Assembly (NCBI GenBank): GCA_021604405.1
Contig: BQJA01000004.1
Span: 19,096 to 83,095, forward strand
Direction of reading: 5' to 3'
From: Nitrosomonas sp.
GTDB taxonomy: Bacteria; Pseudomonadota; Gammaproteobacteria; Burkholderiales; Nitrosomonadaceae
DNA length: 64,000 nucleotides
The notes below the pieces were generated by a model. That model searched no databases. It was not told the origin of the DNA and saw only the letters and a list, made by a program, of their open reading frames with translations. The position numbers were made by a program, and so were the translations under genes. Positions 27,386 through 36,477 of the stretch are shown here, piece after piece. Positions within the stretch are counted from its first letter, which is position 1, and each line of letters starts with the position of its first letter.

Positions 27386-27906
27386 TGCAGCACAACTCCT
27401 AAACTGATTAATGCTGCACTAATGCCCAAACTCATGCCCGCAACTATATCAGTCGGGAAATGAACGCCTAATGCCACACGTGAAAATCCAATCAGGCTTG
27501 CCCAGCAAAGTAATAACATAAAAATTGATGGATAAAAAAAGCTGCAAATTACAGCGATCATAAATGCTGCCGATGCATGACCGGATGGAAAACTGAATTG
27601 ATCAGATGGCTTGATCACACTTCGAAAGTCATCGAGTGCTGATTCCGGCCGGTTACGTTTGCAACCATTTTTCATTACAAAATAAATGGGGCGCTCGATT
27701 GCAAAACCCAATAAGATTGCCTGGAGGAAAGGACTGGTATAATTTTCTTGCCAATAGACCCAGACAGCTAAAAGCAGGTAGAGATAACCGTCGCCCGTCT
27801 TGGAAACATACCTGCTTACATTTGCTAGTACCGGATGTAATCGTGCGTTAAATAGCCGATTAAACATGATGATGTCGTACTGATGTATTTCATTCAGCAA
27901 CTTCAT
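27382..27906 (-). CDS. PAP2-family membrane phosphatase
   Basis: A 174-residue multi-spanning protein with the three PAP2 motifs: KNGCKRNRP near residue 78, PSGHASA near 107, and SRVALGVHFPTDIVAG near 145-160. Together these form the histidine phosphoenzyme active site. Family members dephosphorylate phosphatidic acid, undecaprenyl pyrophosphate or similar lipid phosphates on the periplasmic face. It is the first gene of a leftward set with the glycosyltransferase and lipid kinase. An AAGGA ribosome site lies 5 bases from the ATG. Confidence 0.92.
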   Translation of the reverse strand: MKLLNEIHQYDIIMFNRLFNARLHPVLANVSRYVSKTGDGYLYLLLAVWVYWQENYTSPFLQAILLGFAIERPIYFVMKNGCKRNRPESALDDFRSVIKPSDQFSFPSGHASAAFMIAVICSFFYPSIFMLLLCWASLIGFSRVALGVHFPTDIVAGMSLGISAALISLGVVLQ

Positions 27907-28386
27907 AATAATCCTTACCCTTCATCCATGAAACTCGGTGAGATTACCGGGTGTTTGTGACATCCTAATGACTGTTAAATGACCTTTGTGTGACACAGTC
28001 ATTCAGACCGCGCTCAGATGAAAGGGTCGTGCGTCCAGGGTTATTATTTTTGCTCGATATGACTGCTATTCCTGGATGGCTGCCAGGCAATACCGTTGGT
28101 GGCAAATCAACGTTGTTCGCCCGATCAGCTGAATCTCCTGTTGTGGTGCGTTTAGCAGCGGTATTTATTGGGTTTGTAGCATGCAAAAACTGCTTTAGGT
28201 AAGGCTTATGAAGAGGGGTGTGCAGGTTTTCTCGGGGTCGCAGGCATGGTAATCGCGGATTCCAGGCCTGGATGATCGGAGTGTATGTCAATGAGGGGTT
28301 ATCGATTCAATAATAAGCGGAATTTTGCGGCCCCTTTAAAAAAGGGGCCGTGCTGTCAAGCAGTCTATTAAATAACTTTCAGACTG
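27907..28386. other. Intergenic interval, 480 bp
   Basis: The part next to 27906 should hold the promoter of the leftward PAP2 operon. Open frames at 27990-28202 and 27965-28291 are compositionally unlike genes. The far end carries the strong hairpin at 28328-28350 that follows the diheme peroxidase gene. Confidence 0.5.
28328..28350 (-). terminator. Strong hairpin after diheme peroxidase gene
   Basis: CGGCCCCTTT pairs with AAAGGGGCCG around a 3-base loop (10-bp stem), 37 bp past the stop of the leftward peroxidase gene. It has terminator geometry, but neither strand continues into a U-run, so termination efficiency is uncertain. Confidence 0.55.
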
Positions 28387-29985
28387 TTACAGTGTCGCCA
28401 AGAAGGCGACTAGATCCGCTTTTTCTTGATCGGTGAGGCCAATGCTAAAGCGTTCGTCATAAAAATCAACGACTTCATTTAAATCTGACGCCGATCCATC
28501 ATGAAAATAGGGTGGACGAGATGAAACTGAACGTAATACTGGACCTTTGAAGCGTGCAATATCCTTCCATTTGCCAGTAATCAGCGCGCGGCCTGGGTCG
28601 GTTGTTTCAACTGTTTCGCCTGTCGTTGTATTGCGTAATGTATATAACGGCATATCCGGGGTGCGGCGTGACGCATCAGAGATGCCGATATCCACCGGCA
28701 ATGGAACTGAGTGATTGCCTGCATTGGGAATATTGTGGCAGGTCGTGCATGATCCGGCAATTTCTTCGACGCCTAACTCGTCATTTAAGCCGCTTACGCC
28801 ACTGATCATGATTTGCGCAGAATTAAACAAATCTTGTCCGCGCAATATCGCGGCACGGGCATTTTTCTGAGCATCGCCACTGTCGTCCTGTGCATAATCC
28901 GGGTTATGACGTTTCCAGGCATCGTAGAGCGTCATGGCAACCGGGTTAAAGCTTTCACGCGTATGGTAGTCGCCATCCACCGTATCGTTAATACCAAAAT
29001 AATACGGAACTTCCTCTAGTGCCTCTGGACCAGCTTTTGCTTCATTTTCTCTCAGGTCTCCTGCGTTATAGTCATATATCTGCGCCGTGAACAGACTTGT
29101 CTCAAATTCAACAATAGCTTGAAGTTCTTCCGCGGTTAATTCTCGCAACGCTTCGGCATGACCGAGTGTGGCGTTGTTAGCCTGGGTTTCCAAATCTATT
29201 GCTACAGGAGCGAAGCAGGTTGACGTTCCAAAAATGCAGTCGCTTGAACTTTCATCGTTTGTTGTCTCGCGCCCTTCCCACATGACCGCATTCAGAAACT
29301 TGAGGTTCGTGGTCGGTAATGGACGTCGGTATAATGAAAGCTCTGTTTCGCTGGCAAAGCCGTAGGGATCATCTGCTGCAACTAATTCAAATTCCGCGTC
29401 ATCTGGAATTCCCAAGCCAACGCGTATATTTGCTTTGTTCAGCAACATGCTGTAGGCATTGCGGCGGTCATCAACCGTTGCTACGTTCTCAATCGGAGAA
29501 TTGGCGCCATCAACCAGACGAAACAGCGGATGTAATCCGTCAGTTTCTTCAAAGCGCTGTTGCACACCTTCTGGTGTAATGGTCCACCCTTCTTCAGGTG
29601 CGTGGCATGTTTCGCAACTGCGGTCATTGTCACCCAGGCTTTTGAAGAATGGATTGTTTAAATCAATTGATCCGGTTGTGCTATAGGTCGCATCGATACC
29701 ATGCGCATTCTCTGACTCGAACATGTTTGGCATGTTATCAGGCTCACCGTGATTTTCATCTATATCATTGCTGGCGTGTCTGTTGTTATCTTCATCGTGT
29801 CTGTGTCCGCGTCGATGGGATTTGCCATGTTTCCTTTCTTTGAATTCACTATGGTGCCGTTCTTTTTCTCCGTCATGAGCGCGGTGACGAGATCCGTCAT
29901 GATCTTTGTCTGCAAGTACAGGTGCCGCTAAAATTGTAAGTAAAACTGATATCAGCCCTACTTTGATAATATTGTTAATACGCAA
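28387..29985 (-). CDS. Diheme cytochrome c peroxidase/MauG-family protein with His-rich N-terminus
   Basis: A 532-residue exported protein. The signal peptide ends near residue 25 (PVLA). Residues 27-82 are extremely rich in His, Lys, Arg, Asp and Glu, with about ten histidines, suggesting metal binding. Two c-type heme sites follow: CETCH at 124-128 and CTTCH at 413-417. The C-terminal domain has the family pattern FKGPVLRSVSSRPPYFHDGSASDLNEVVDFY. The enzyme should reduce hydrogen peroxide, or act in MauG-like oxidation, in the periplasm. Start is TTG at 29985, supported by AGGAG six bases upstream. Normal family length is about 320-400, so the extra N-terminal part and inserts are unusual. 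It is monocistronic with a strong hairpin downstream. Confidence 0.88.
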   Translation of the reverse strand: MRINNIIKVGLISVLLTILAAPVLADKDHDGSRHRAHDGEKERHHSEFKERKHGKSHRRGHRHDEDNNRHASNDIDENHGEPDNMPNMFESENAHGIDATYSTTGSIDLNNPFFKSLGDNDRSCETCHAPEEGWTITPEGVQQRFEETDGLHPLFRLVDGANSPIENVATVDDRRNAYSMLLNKANIRVGLGIPDDAEFELVAADDPYGFASETELSLYRRPLPTTNLKFLNAVMWEGRETTNDESSSDCIFGTSTCFAPVAIDLETQANNATLGHAEALRELTAEELQAIVEFETSLFTAQIYDYNAGDLRENEAKAGPEALEEVPYYFGINDTVDGDYHTRESFNPVAMTLYDAWKRHNPDYAQDDSGDAQKNARAAILRGQDLFNSAQIMISGVSGLNDELGVEEIAGSCTTCHNIPNAGNHSVPLPVDIGISDASRRTPDMPLYTLRNTTTGETVETTDPGRALITGKWKDIARFKGPVLRSVSSRPPYFHDGSASDLNEVVDFYDERFSIGLTDQEKADLVAFLATL

Positions 29986-30741
29986 AATATACTCCTGTTA
30001 TTATTGATATAAAATTGACAAGGTTTGGCTGCAGCATATAGATGTTTATGATTATATGTTGCATGGTAAAAAGTTTTAATTCGCTTGTCCCGTGATTTGC
30101 TACGCGACAATTTTTGCCAATTCTTTTGAAAATTACTGATGGCCGTTCATCAGCATATCGCTGCAGTAATGCTTTATATTTAATGAATGATTGCTGCAAC
30201 AAAAACATTCAAAAAGTATGAATTGTTCAGCAATATTCGTGCCAATAGTTGAATGCTGTGATTAATCAATATGTTGCATTTTTGTTGCGGAAAGGTTGAA
30301 GTGGCCTTTTGTCGTTTGCAAATAATGAATTGTCTGTATATGTTTGTAACGATCTGTTTTAATAGGATTATATTTGTCTCTGAAAAGTGACGGAAAAGAT
30401 TGGATTGCCCAGGTTGTCACGAAGCAAGAACGTATTTAAACACGCGTTTTATTTCGCTGAGCAATGATTGCTGGCATGATGATTTTCAACCGGCATTGAC
30501 GAGGTTTCAGTCAGGGATATGGCGGGAAGGGATTAGCATATCCGAAAAATTTATTGTTCAGCCAGTCACGAGATGAAAGATTGATGCCAATTTAATGGCT
30601 TCAAATATTACGGGAAGCCGTGGACGGCTTTTCTGCCGCCACGGACGGGCGTTCAGGTGGCTGATTTGAGCGATCTGTCTGGTGTTTTAATATGTAATGT
30701 GTAACTATCAGCGACTGTCATCCCGATTGTGATCCATTCAT
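29986..30741. other. Gene-poor interval, 756 bp
   Basis: No gene is certain. An open stretch at 30391-30576 on the plus strand (58 codons from TTG 30400) reads LDCPGCHEARTYLNTR at its start: a CxxC-H motif like a heme site or a glutaredoxin active site, but it has no signal peptide and only a weak ribosome site. A bulged hairpin at 30618-30644 lies after the DCC-family gene. The section next to 29985 should hold the peroxidase promoter. Confidence 0.35.
30618..30644 (-). terminator. Bulged hairpin after DCC-family gene
   Basis: CCGTGG-A-CGGC pairs with GCCG-CCACGG, ten base pairs with a single bulged A, about 100 bp past the stop of the leftward gene ending at 30742. No U-run follows. It may be a weak terminator or an RNA-stability element. 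Confidence 0.3.
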
Positions 30742-31113
30742 CTACAAGCGACCGCTTTTTTTCAGACGTCGATTAACCATCCAGCGGTAAATTGACGACA
30801 ATAACGGACGAATGACAGGTAAACCGATCAGCCAGGCGAGTGGCTTAAGTTTCGGTACACGGGTCATTAGCAGAATATAAGCATCTAGTTCGGAATATAT
30901 ATGCTGGTTCTCATCGCGCACGTGAAGCTCGGTCATGGCTTTGCGTGGATCGATACCGATGTCGCGTAAATAAGTGTCTCGCCCTGTAATATCAAACCAG
31001 CACACATCCTGGCCGTCTTTCCCCGCCATTTCCTCATAGTTCTGCCGGTCTTTAATACAGCTTGGGCAAGCGCCATCATAGTAGACGGTGATTTTTTTCT
31101 TCGATAAACCCAT
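30742..31113 (-). CDS. DCC-family thiol-disulfide oxidoreductase-like protein (DUF393)
   Basis: A 123-residue thioredoxin-fold protein of the DCC family. The defining motif DGACPSC (Cys16, Cys19) follows the first strand ITVYYDG. The central region FDITGRDTYLRDIGIDPRKAMTELHV and the C-terminal GLPVIRPLLSSIYRWMVNRR match the family pattern. There is no signal peptide, so it is cytoplasmic. The redox partner and exact role of the family are not established. It lies 100 bp from the glycine-zipper lipoprotein gene on the same strand and may share its transcript. Confidence 0.9.
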   Translation of the reverse strand: MGLSKKKITVYYDGACPSCIKDRQNYEEMAGKDGQDVCWFDITGRDTYLRDIGIDPRKAMTELHVRDENQHIYSELDAYILLMTRVPKLKPLAWLIGLPVIRPLLSSIYRWMVNRRLKKSGRL

Positions 31114-31214
31114 AACTCATGCCTCTTATGAAGAGAAACCTGTATTTGCTTGTTTCCTGGTTATTTCAATCCTCGACTGAATTCATTTGGAATTAGAAAG
31201 CTAATAAATAAATC

Positions 31215-31649
31215 TCAATCCCATCCAGACGATTCGTAGCCTCGGTCTCGGAGGCAGCTGTCAACAAAATTTTGAAATGTATAATTCGGTTCGTTACCAC
31301 GGATTAAGCTGCGAATTAGACCGATAGTTGCCCCGGCAGCTGCGCCGGCGGCAGAACCGCTGCCGGCAGAACCGCTAATCGCACCGGCTACCGCACCTCC
31401 TGCTGCACCCGCTCCAGCGCCTATTGCTGTGTTCTTTGCGATATTTTTTCCGGTATTTGAGGAAGATGTATATTGTTCTGCAATTTTCTGGCATTCAGCA
31501 ATGTCCTGGTCAGCTTGTACCTGCCCGACACTTTTCAGGTGAGCATTCGGATAGAGAACCGGCTTTGGGCTGGCGCAGCCAGTTAATTGAAAACACACTA
31601 CGATCACAATCAGCATGATTGTTGTGTGCAGTTTGTTTTCTTTTTTCAT
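31215..31649 (-). CDS. Glycine-zipper lipoprotein
   Basis: A 144-residue lipoprotein with lipobox LTGC (Cys25). Residues about 70-112 form a long alanine/glycine zipper (GAGAGAAGGAVAGAISG and onward), a membrane-embedding helix pair found in outer-membrane-associated proteins. Before it lies DIAECQKIAEQ and after it FVDSCLRDRGYE, so two cysteines flank the zipper. The family is thought to stabilise the envelope, but the function of this protein is unknown. An AAGGA-type ribosome site precedes the ATG. A separate short frame directly upstream (31652-31870) is not credible as a gene. Confidence 0.85.
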   Translation of the reverse strand: MKKENKLHTTIMLIVIVVCFQLTGCASPKPVLYPNAHLKSVGQVQADQDIAECQKIAEQYTSSSNTGKNIAKNTAIGAGAGAAGGAVAGAISGSAGSGSAAGAAAGATIGLIRSLIRGNEPNYTFQNFVDSCLRDRGYESSGWD

Positions 31650-32009
31650 AATTAATGATTCCTTCTTTCTTCATATTTCAAATTTGCTTTCATTTGGCAT
31701 TGAAACGACTCTGCACTTGCCGCCGCTGTTGAACAAACGCTGACCGGCATTCCCGTTACTTTTTCCGATTGCCTGCTGCGTGGGCTGTTAAAGAAAGCAG
31801 AGTCCCTAGTCCGGTTTATTCTTAGATAGGAAAAATACCATATTGTTTCATATTGCTGTGCAGCGAGCATGACATCTTGTTATCGTGTTCGAAATATCAT
31901 AAAGTGAGAATAGATTTTTAATAGAATCAGAATAATTCTAATAATGCTGTTAGCGCGGGACGATTAAATCGATAATTCAGCTGAAATTAGAAAAAGGCTA
32001 ACATATATC

Positions 32010-33695
32010 ATGACATACGCACACAAACAGTTTTTGGCAGAGAATACCCGAATCGGTGTCTACGAGATTAATGATGTCTTAAAAGTCAGACCCTTTGATA
32101 TCATTTATCGCGCCTGGAATCATCATCTTAAAGAGTGGGTGGTGTTGCATGAATATTTTCCTGGTGAAATTGCCACACGTGGGGATGATGGTTTAAACGT
32201 CGGACCAAAGCTTGCCAGCGACAAAGAAAATTTTGAATTTGGTTTAAAGGCATTTTTGCACCAGGCTGAAATTCTAATGCAAATCGAGCATCCCAACATC
32301 GCCGTTACAGAAAACAAACTGCAACTGAATGGCACGGTCTATCGGATTGAGGATTATCAGGCGGGCATGTCAGATTCCGGTCTCGAAAACTCGCTGACAA
32401 CAACATTTAGCGAAACTAAGGTTAGATCGATTCTGGCATCGATCCTGACAGCGCTTCAGACTATCCATGCGCACAAAATCGTACATGGTGGCATTCATCC
32501 CGGTGCGATCCTAATAAGCGGGAAGGGAGAGCCGATGCTGACCGATTTTGCCGCTGCGCGTCTGGCAATCGCCTTGCGCACTGGCAAACTTGAAGGCGAA
32601 TTAAGTCCCGGCTATGCGCCTGTGGAACAATATGACCACGCTCAGGCGCTCGGTCCCGCAACCGATTTTTATGCGTTGGGTGCAACAATGTATCATTGCC
32701 TTACCCATATTCATCCGGTTGCGGTTCAGGACCGGTTAGCGGCAATCAGTAATCATGAACCTGATCCGATGATTTTGCGTGCGAGCCGATTGAGCGCTGC
32801 GTATAGTGTGAATTTGCTGGAAACCATAGATTGGATGTTGCGTCCAGATTATCAAGAGCGGCCGCAAACAGCTGCTGAAATTTTAACGGCACTGGACCCG
32901 GAATACGCCGGCTCTCATGTCGATTCCAAGCCCTTTGGAAAAAAGGCCATGAACGGTGTCAATACAAATTCAGGTGCTAAAGATCGTGCATGGATATTTG
33001 TCATGGCCGGGATAATAGCCTTGATTGGAAGCGGATTATGGTTCGGTGAACAAAACACAGCATTTATGCGCAGCACGCCAGGTGCGGTGACAGCGTCGTC
33101 ATTGTCGCAACAGAGTGTTGATCAAGTTACTGTTAATACATTAGAAAACAAAGAATCGCCGGTCGCTGAGACCGGATTAAATCAAGTGTCTGAACCCGAA
33201 AAAATTTCCGAGATACATGAAATTGGCATACAGGACGCATCAAAAAAACAGTTGACGAAGGGGGATAAAAAAACGACACTGATACCGCGCGCTGACGATA
33301 ATCGATCGGACGTTGAGAAAACTCAGCAGCCGGCAGTAGTCGACAAAAGGCAGATTTCATCAGTAAAGCCGGTTCCGTCAGAAAAAGCGGCTGATAATAA
33401 TGGTACGATAAAATGGTATTTGGCTGCGGCAGAAAAAGCCATGAAGGAAATGCGTTTCACTACCCCGGTGGGCAACAGTGCATTTGAGTATTATCAAACG
33501 GTTCTTGCTGCAGACCCGAACAATGCGGAAGCGCTTGCCGGGCTGCAAAATATTGTTGATGCGTATATTCGTCTTATTGAAGAAGCAAAGACAGAAGGTT
33601 TGCCAAATACAGCGCGGGTCTATCTGCAAAGAGCAGAAGCTGTTTTACCGGAAGCGTCTGAACTGCGTAGTATCCGGGCAGAATTAGTCGAATAA
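32010..33695 (+). CDS. Membrane-anchored Ser/Thr protein-kinase-like protein, predicted pseudokinase
   Basis: A 561-residue protein with a kinase-like domain (about 15-290), one transmembrane helix (about 329-347), a low-complexity periplasmic linker and a C-terminal TPR-like helical domain (about 465-560). Catalytic positions are replaced. The glycine loop reads VLKVRPFDIIYRA with no glycines. The ATP-binding lysine is His47 (VVLHEYFP, against VAIKEYFP in active relatives). The catalytic loop HRD is HGG at 159-161, the metal-binding Asn is Ala166, and DFG is DFA at 179-181. It is therefore unlikely to transfer phosphate and may sense or scaffold through its periplasmic TPR-like part. It stands alone upstream of lon. 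Confidence 0.85.
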   Translation: MTYAHKQFLAENTRIGVYEINDVLKVRPFDIIYRAWNHHLKEWVVLHEYFPGEIATRGDDGLNVGPKLASDKENFEFGLKAFLHQAEILMQIEHPNIAVTENKLQLNGTVYRIEDYQAGMSDSGLENSLTTTFSETKVRSILASILTALQTIHAHKIVHGGIHPGAILISGKGEPMLTDFAAARLAIALRTGKLEGELSPGYAPVEQYDHAQALGPATDFYALGATMYHCLTHIHPVAVQDRLAAISNHEPDPMILRASRLSAAYSVNLLETIDWMLRPDYQERPQTAAEILTALDPEYAGSHVDSKPFGKKAMNGVNTNSGAKDRAWIFVMAGIIALIGSGLWFGEQNTAFMRSTPGAVTASSLSQQSVDQVTVNTLENKESPVAETGLNQVSEPEKISEIHEIGIQDASKKQLTKGDKKTTLIPRADDNRSDVEKTQQPAVVDKRQISSVKPVPSEKAADNNGTIKWYLAAAEKAMKEMRFTTPVGNSAFEYYQTVLAADPNNAEALAGLQNIVDAYIRLIEEAKTEGLPNTARVYLQRAEAVLPEASELRSIRAELVE

Positions 33696-33843
33696 CGACC
33701 AACGCCCATTAGTTTTTGGACTTTAGAGTACCTTCTTTGTTGCGTTAGAATAGACTGGATGAGTGAAAATTAACCGGTGTATTGATCGTTAATTTCTTTT
33801 TGTGCGTAACTTTGCAGGTTATACTATTTACTGATTGCGCTAT

Positions 33844-33870
33844 CTTGAATTTCGCTAAGTTGTCCCAATT
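33844..33870 (+). promoter_or_regulatory. Candidate sigma-32 heat-shock promoter of lon
   Basis: CTTGAA at 33844-33849 matches the sigma-32 -35 element exactly. After a 13-bp spacer, TCCCAATT at 33863-33870 matches five of seven specified positions of CCCCATNT. The site ends 34 bp before the lon start codon, and lon is a classical heat-shock gene, which supports the call. Confidence 0.5.
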
Positions 33871-33904
33871 GTTCTAATCTCAATTATTTATTTATTAACT
33901 CATT

Positions 33905-36322
33905 ATGATTCCTCAAGTAAAGGATTCCGAACATCTGTTGTTGCCATTGCTGCCATTACGCGATGTGGTGGTATTTCCGCATATGGTGATTCCGTTGTTC
34001 GTCGGACGACCGAAATCCATCAAGGCACTGGAGCTGGCTATGGAGTCAAGTAAAAGTATTTTACTTGTTGCGCAAAAATCAGCAGCCAAAGATGAACCTT
34101 CTCCCGATGATCTATACGATATAGGGAGCGTCGCCAGCCTGCTACAGATGCTTAAGTTGCCAGATGGGACCGTTAAGGTCTTAGTGGAAGGCAATCATCG
34201 TGCACGTATACTGGAATTAATTGATTCAGAGACACATTTCTCTGGAAAAGCGTTAGAGCTAGCGCCCGATATTGATGAAAGTCCTGAAGTTGAAGCAATG
34301 CGCCGTGCGATACTGACGCAGTTTGATCAATATATCAAACTCAATAAAAAAATTCCTCCGGAAATAATTACTTCACTGGGAGGAATCGAAGAAGGCGGGC
34401 GTTTGGCGGATACAATTGCTGCCTATTTGCCACTAAAACTCGAGCAAAAGCAAGAGATTCTGGAGATATTCGACGTAACAAAGCGTCTTGAGCATTTATT
34501 GGGCCTTCTAGAAACCGAACTGGATATTCTCCAGGTGGAGAAGCGTATTCGTGGACGAGTAAAACGTCAGATGGAGAAAAGCCAGCGCGATTACTATCTC
34601 AACGAACAAGTTAAGGCAATTCAAAAAGAACTTGGTGAAGGCGAGGAAGGTGCTGACCTGGAGGAAATTGAAAAAAAGATAAATGCTGCGCAAATGCCAA
34701 AAGAGGCACGGACAAAAGCCGAGTCAGAATTAAAAAAACTGCGTTTAATGTCTCCCATGTCTGCTGAAGCGACGGTGGTCAGGAATTACCTGGACACGCT
34801 TGTTTCACTGCCATGGAAAAAGAAAAGCAAGATCAGCAAAGATCTTAATGTCGCAGAATCAGTCCTCGAAAAAGATCATTACGGTCTGGAGAAAGTTAAA
34901 GAACGTATCGTTGAGTATTTAGCGGTTCAGCAACGTGTCGACAAGATGAAAGCGCCAATTCTTTGTCTGGTTGGGCCTCCGGGTGTAGGCAAGACTTCAC
35001 TGGGGCAGTCCATTGCGCGAGCGACAAACCGGAAATTTGTACGTATGTCATTAGGTGGTGTCCGTGATGAAGCAGAGATTCGTGGTCATCGCCGCACATA
35101 TATTGGTTCGATGTCCGGCAAAATTCTGCAGAATATGTCGAAGGTCGGGGTCAAAAATCCCTTATTTCTACTTGATGAAGTCGATAAAATGGGGATGGAT
35201 TTTCGTGGCGATCCCTCGTCTGCATTGTTGGAAGTGCTGGATCCGGAGCAGAATAATTCGTTTGTTGATCACTATGTTGAGGTCGAGTATGACTTGTCAG
35301 ATGTGATGTTTGTCGCCACGGCTAATACGCTGAATATTCCGCCTGCGTTGTTGGACCGTATGGAAGTGATTCGGCTGGCGGGTTATACCGAAGATGAAAA
35401 GGTGAATATCGCCACGCGTTATCTGTTACCCAAGCAGATGGAGAACCATGGTCTCAAGGAAAATGAGCTGATATTATCCGAATCTGCGATACGTGATATT
35501 GCCCGTTATTATACAAGAGAGGCCGGTGTTCGTGCCATGGAGCGGGAAATTTCCAAGATATGCCGTAAAGTGGTCAAGGCGCTATTACTCAAAAGCAATA
35601 AAAAAGGCAAAATTACCATCAACACGCGCAATCTGGATAAATATCTGGGTGTGCGCCGGTATACTTACGGTATTGCTGAAGAGAAGAATCAGGTTGGGCA
35701 AGTGTCCGGCCTGGCATGGACGGAAGTGGGTGGAGAATTATTGACCATTGAAGCCGTTGTGTTACCCGGTAAAGGCAAAACCATTACGACAGGTAAACTG
35801 GGCGAAGTCATGCAAGAATCCATTCAGGCCGCACTGTCTGTCGTCAGAAGCCGTTCGCAAGTGTTGGGGATTCCCGAGGATTTTTACCAAAAAAATGATA
35901 TTCATATACATTTGCCGGAAGGTGCTACGCCTAAGGATGGTCCAAGTGCAGGGATAGGAATCAGTGTGGCAATGGTGTCGGTTCTGACGGACATACCCGT
36001 CAAGGCATCCGTCGCGATGACCGGCGAGATCACCCTGAGGGGTGAAGTATTACGTATTGGCGGTCTGAAAGAGAAACTGCTGGCGGCTCGTCGTGCCGGC
36101 ATAAAGGACGTGTTAATTCCGGAAGAAAACGTTAAGGATCTGATTGATATTCCGGGGAATATAAAAAACGAACTCAATATTCATCCAGTAAAATGGATCG
36201 ATCAAGTTCTTGAATTGGCACTGGAGTATAAGCCGAAAGCGCTCTCTGCCGCTGTGGACACGACACCGCTAACGGCCGCGTCTAAGGAAAAGCCGGCAGA
36301 TAGTAATATAAAGTGTCATTAA
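33905..36322 (+). CDS. lon: ATP-dependent protease Lon
   Basis: An 805-residue LonA protease of full family length. The N-terminal substrate-binding domain starts with LPLLPLRDVVVFPHMVIPLFVGR. The AAA+ module has Walker A GPPGVGKT at 357-364 and Walker B FLLDEVDK near 420. The C-terminal peptidase domain has the catalytic Ser681 in DGPSAGIG and Lys724 in GGLKEKLLAARRAG. As a cytoplasmic hexamer it degrades damaged and regulatory proteins. A candidate sigma-32 promoter lies directly upstream and a long-loop hairpin with a T-run follows. Confidence 0.98.
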   Translation: MIPQVKDSEHLLLPLLPLRDVVVFPHMVIPLFVGRPKSIKALELAMESSKSILLVAQKSAAKDEPSPDDLYDIGSVASLLQMLKLPDGTVKVLVEGNHRARILELIDSETHFSGKALELAPDIDESPEVEAMRRAILTQFDQYIKLNKKIPPEIITSLGGIEEGGRLADTIAAYLPLKLEQKQEILEIFDVTKRLEHLLGLLETELDILQVEKRIRGRVKRQMEKSQRDYYLNEQVKAIQKELGEGEEGADLEEIEKKINAAQMPKEARTKAESELKKLRLMSPMSAEATVVRNYLDTLVSLPWKKKSKISKDLNVAESVLEKDHYGLEKVKERIVEYLAVQQRVDKMKAPILCLVGPPGVGKTSLGQSIARATNRKFVRMSLGGVRDEAEIRGHRRTYIGSMSGKILQNMSKVGVKNPLFLLDEVDKMGMDFRGDPSSALLEVLDPEQNNSFVDHYVEVEYDLSDVMFVATANTLNIPPALLDRMEVIRLAGYTEDEKVNIATRYLLPKQMENHGLKENELILSESAIRDIARYYTREAGVRAMEREISKICRKVVKALLLKSNKKGKITINTRNLDKYLGVRRYTYGIAEEKNQVGQVSGLAWTEVGGELLTIEAVVLPGKGKTITTGKLGEVMQESIQAALSVVRSRSQVLGIPEDFYQKNDIHIHLPEGATPKDGPSAGIGISVAMVSVLTDIPVKASVAMTGEITLRGEVLRIGGLKEKLLAARRAGIKDVLIPEENVKDLIDIPGNIKNELNIHPVKWIDQVLELALEYKPKALSAAVDTTPLTAASKEKPADSNIKCH

Positions 36323-36349
36323 GCGCTAATCATTGGTGTGCTCGGCAAT

Positions 36350-36395
36350 AAGGCGGTATTTTCGCGTGCGTGTCGGTTTTCTAACCCGCCTTTTT
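36350..36395 (+). terminator. Candidate intrinsic terminator of lon
   Basis: AAGGCGG at 36350-36356 pairs with CCGCCTT at 36386-36392, followed directly by a run of T (36391-36395). The loop is long, 29 bases. Position just after lon and the T-run favour a terminator. Confidence 0.45.
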
Positions 36396-36477
36396 GCAGA
36401 ATGTTCGCGATGTTATTCGCTCTGCACTCAAAGGATTCTCAATGCGCTTGGTTATTAAGCTTTAGTTCACCATTAAT

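Noticed and set aside
31652-31870. 72-codon frame directly upstream of the glycine-zipper lipoprotein
   Set aside because: No signal peptide, motif or ribosome site; it overlaps the expected leader of the real gene.
32010-33695. Annotation as an active Ser/Thr protein kinase
   Set aside because: The nucleotide-binding lysine, catalytic aspartate, metal-binding asparagine and glycine loop are all replaced.
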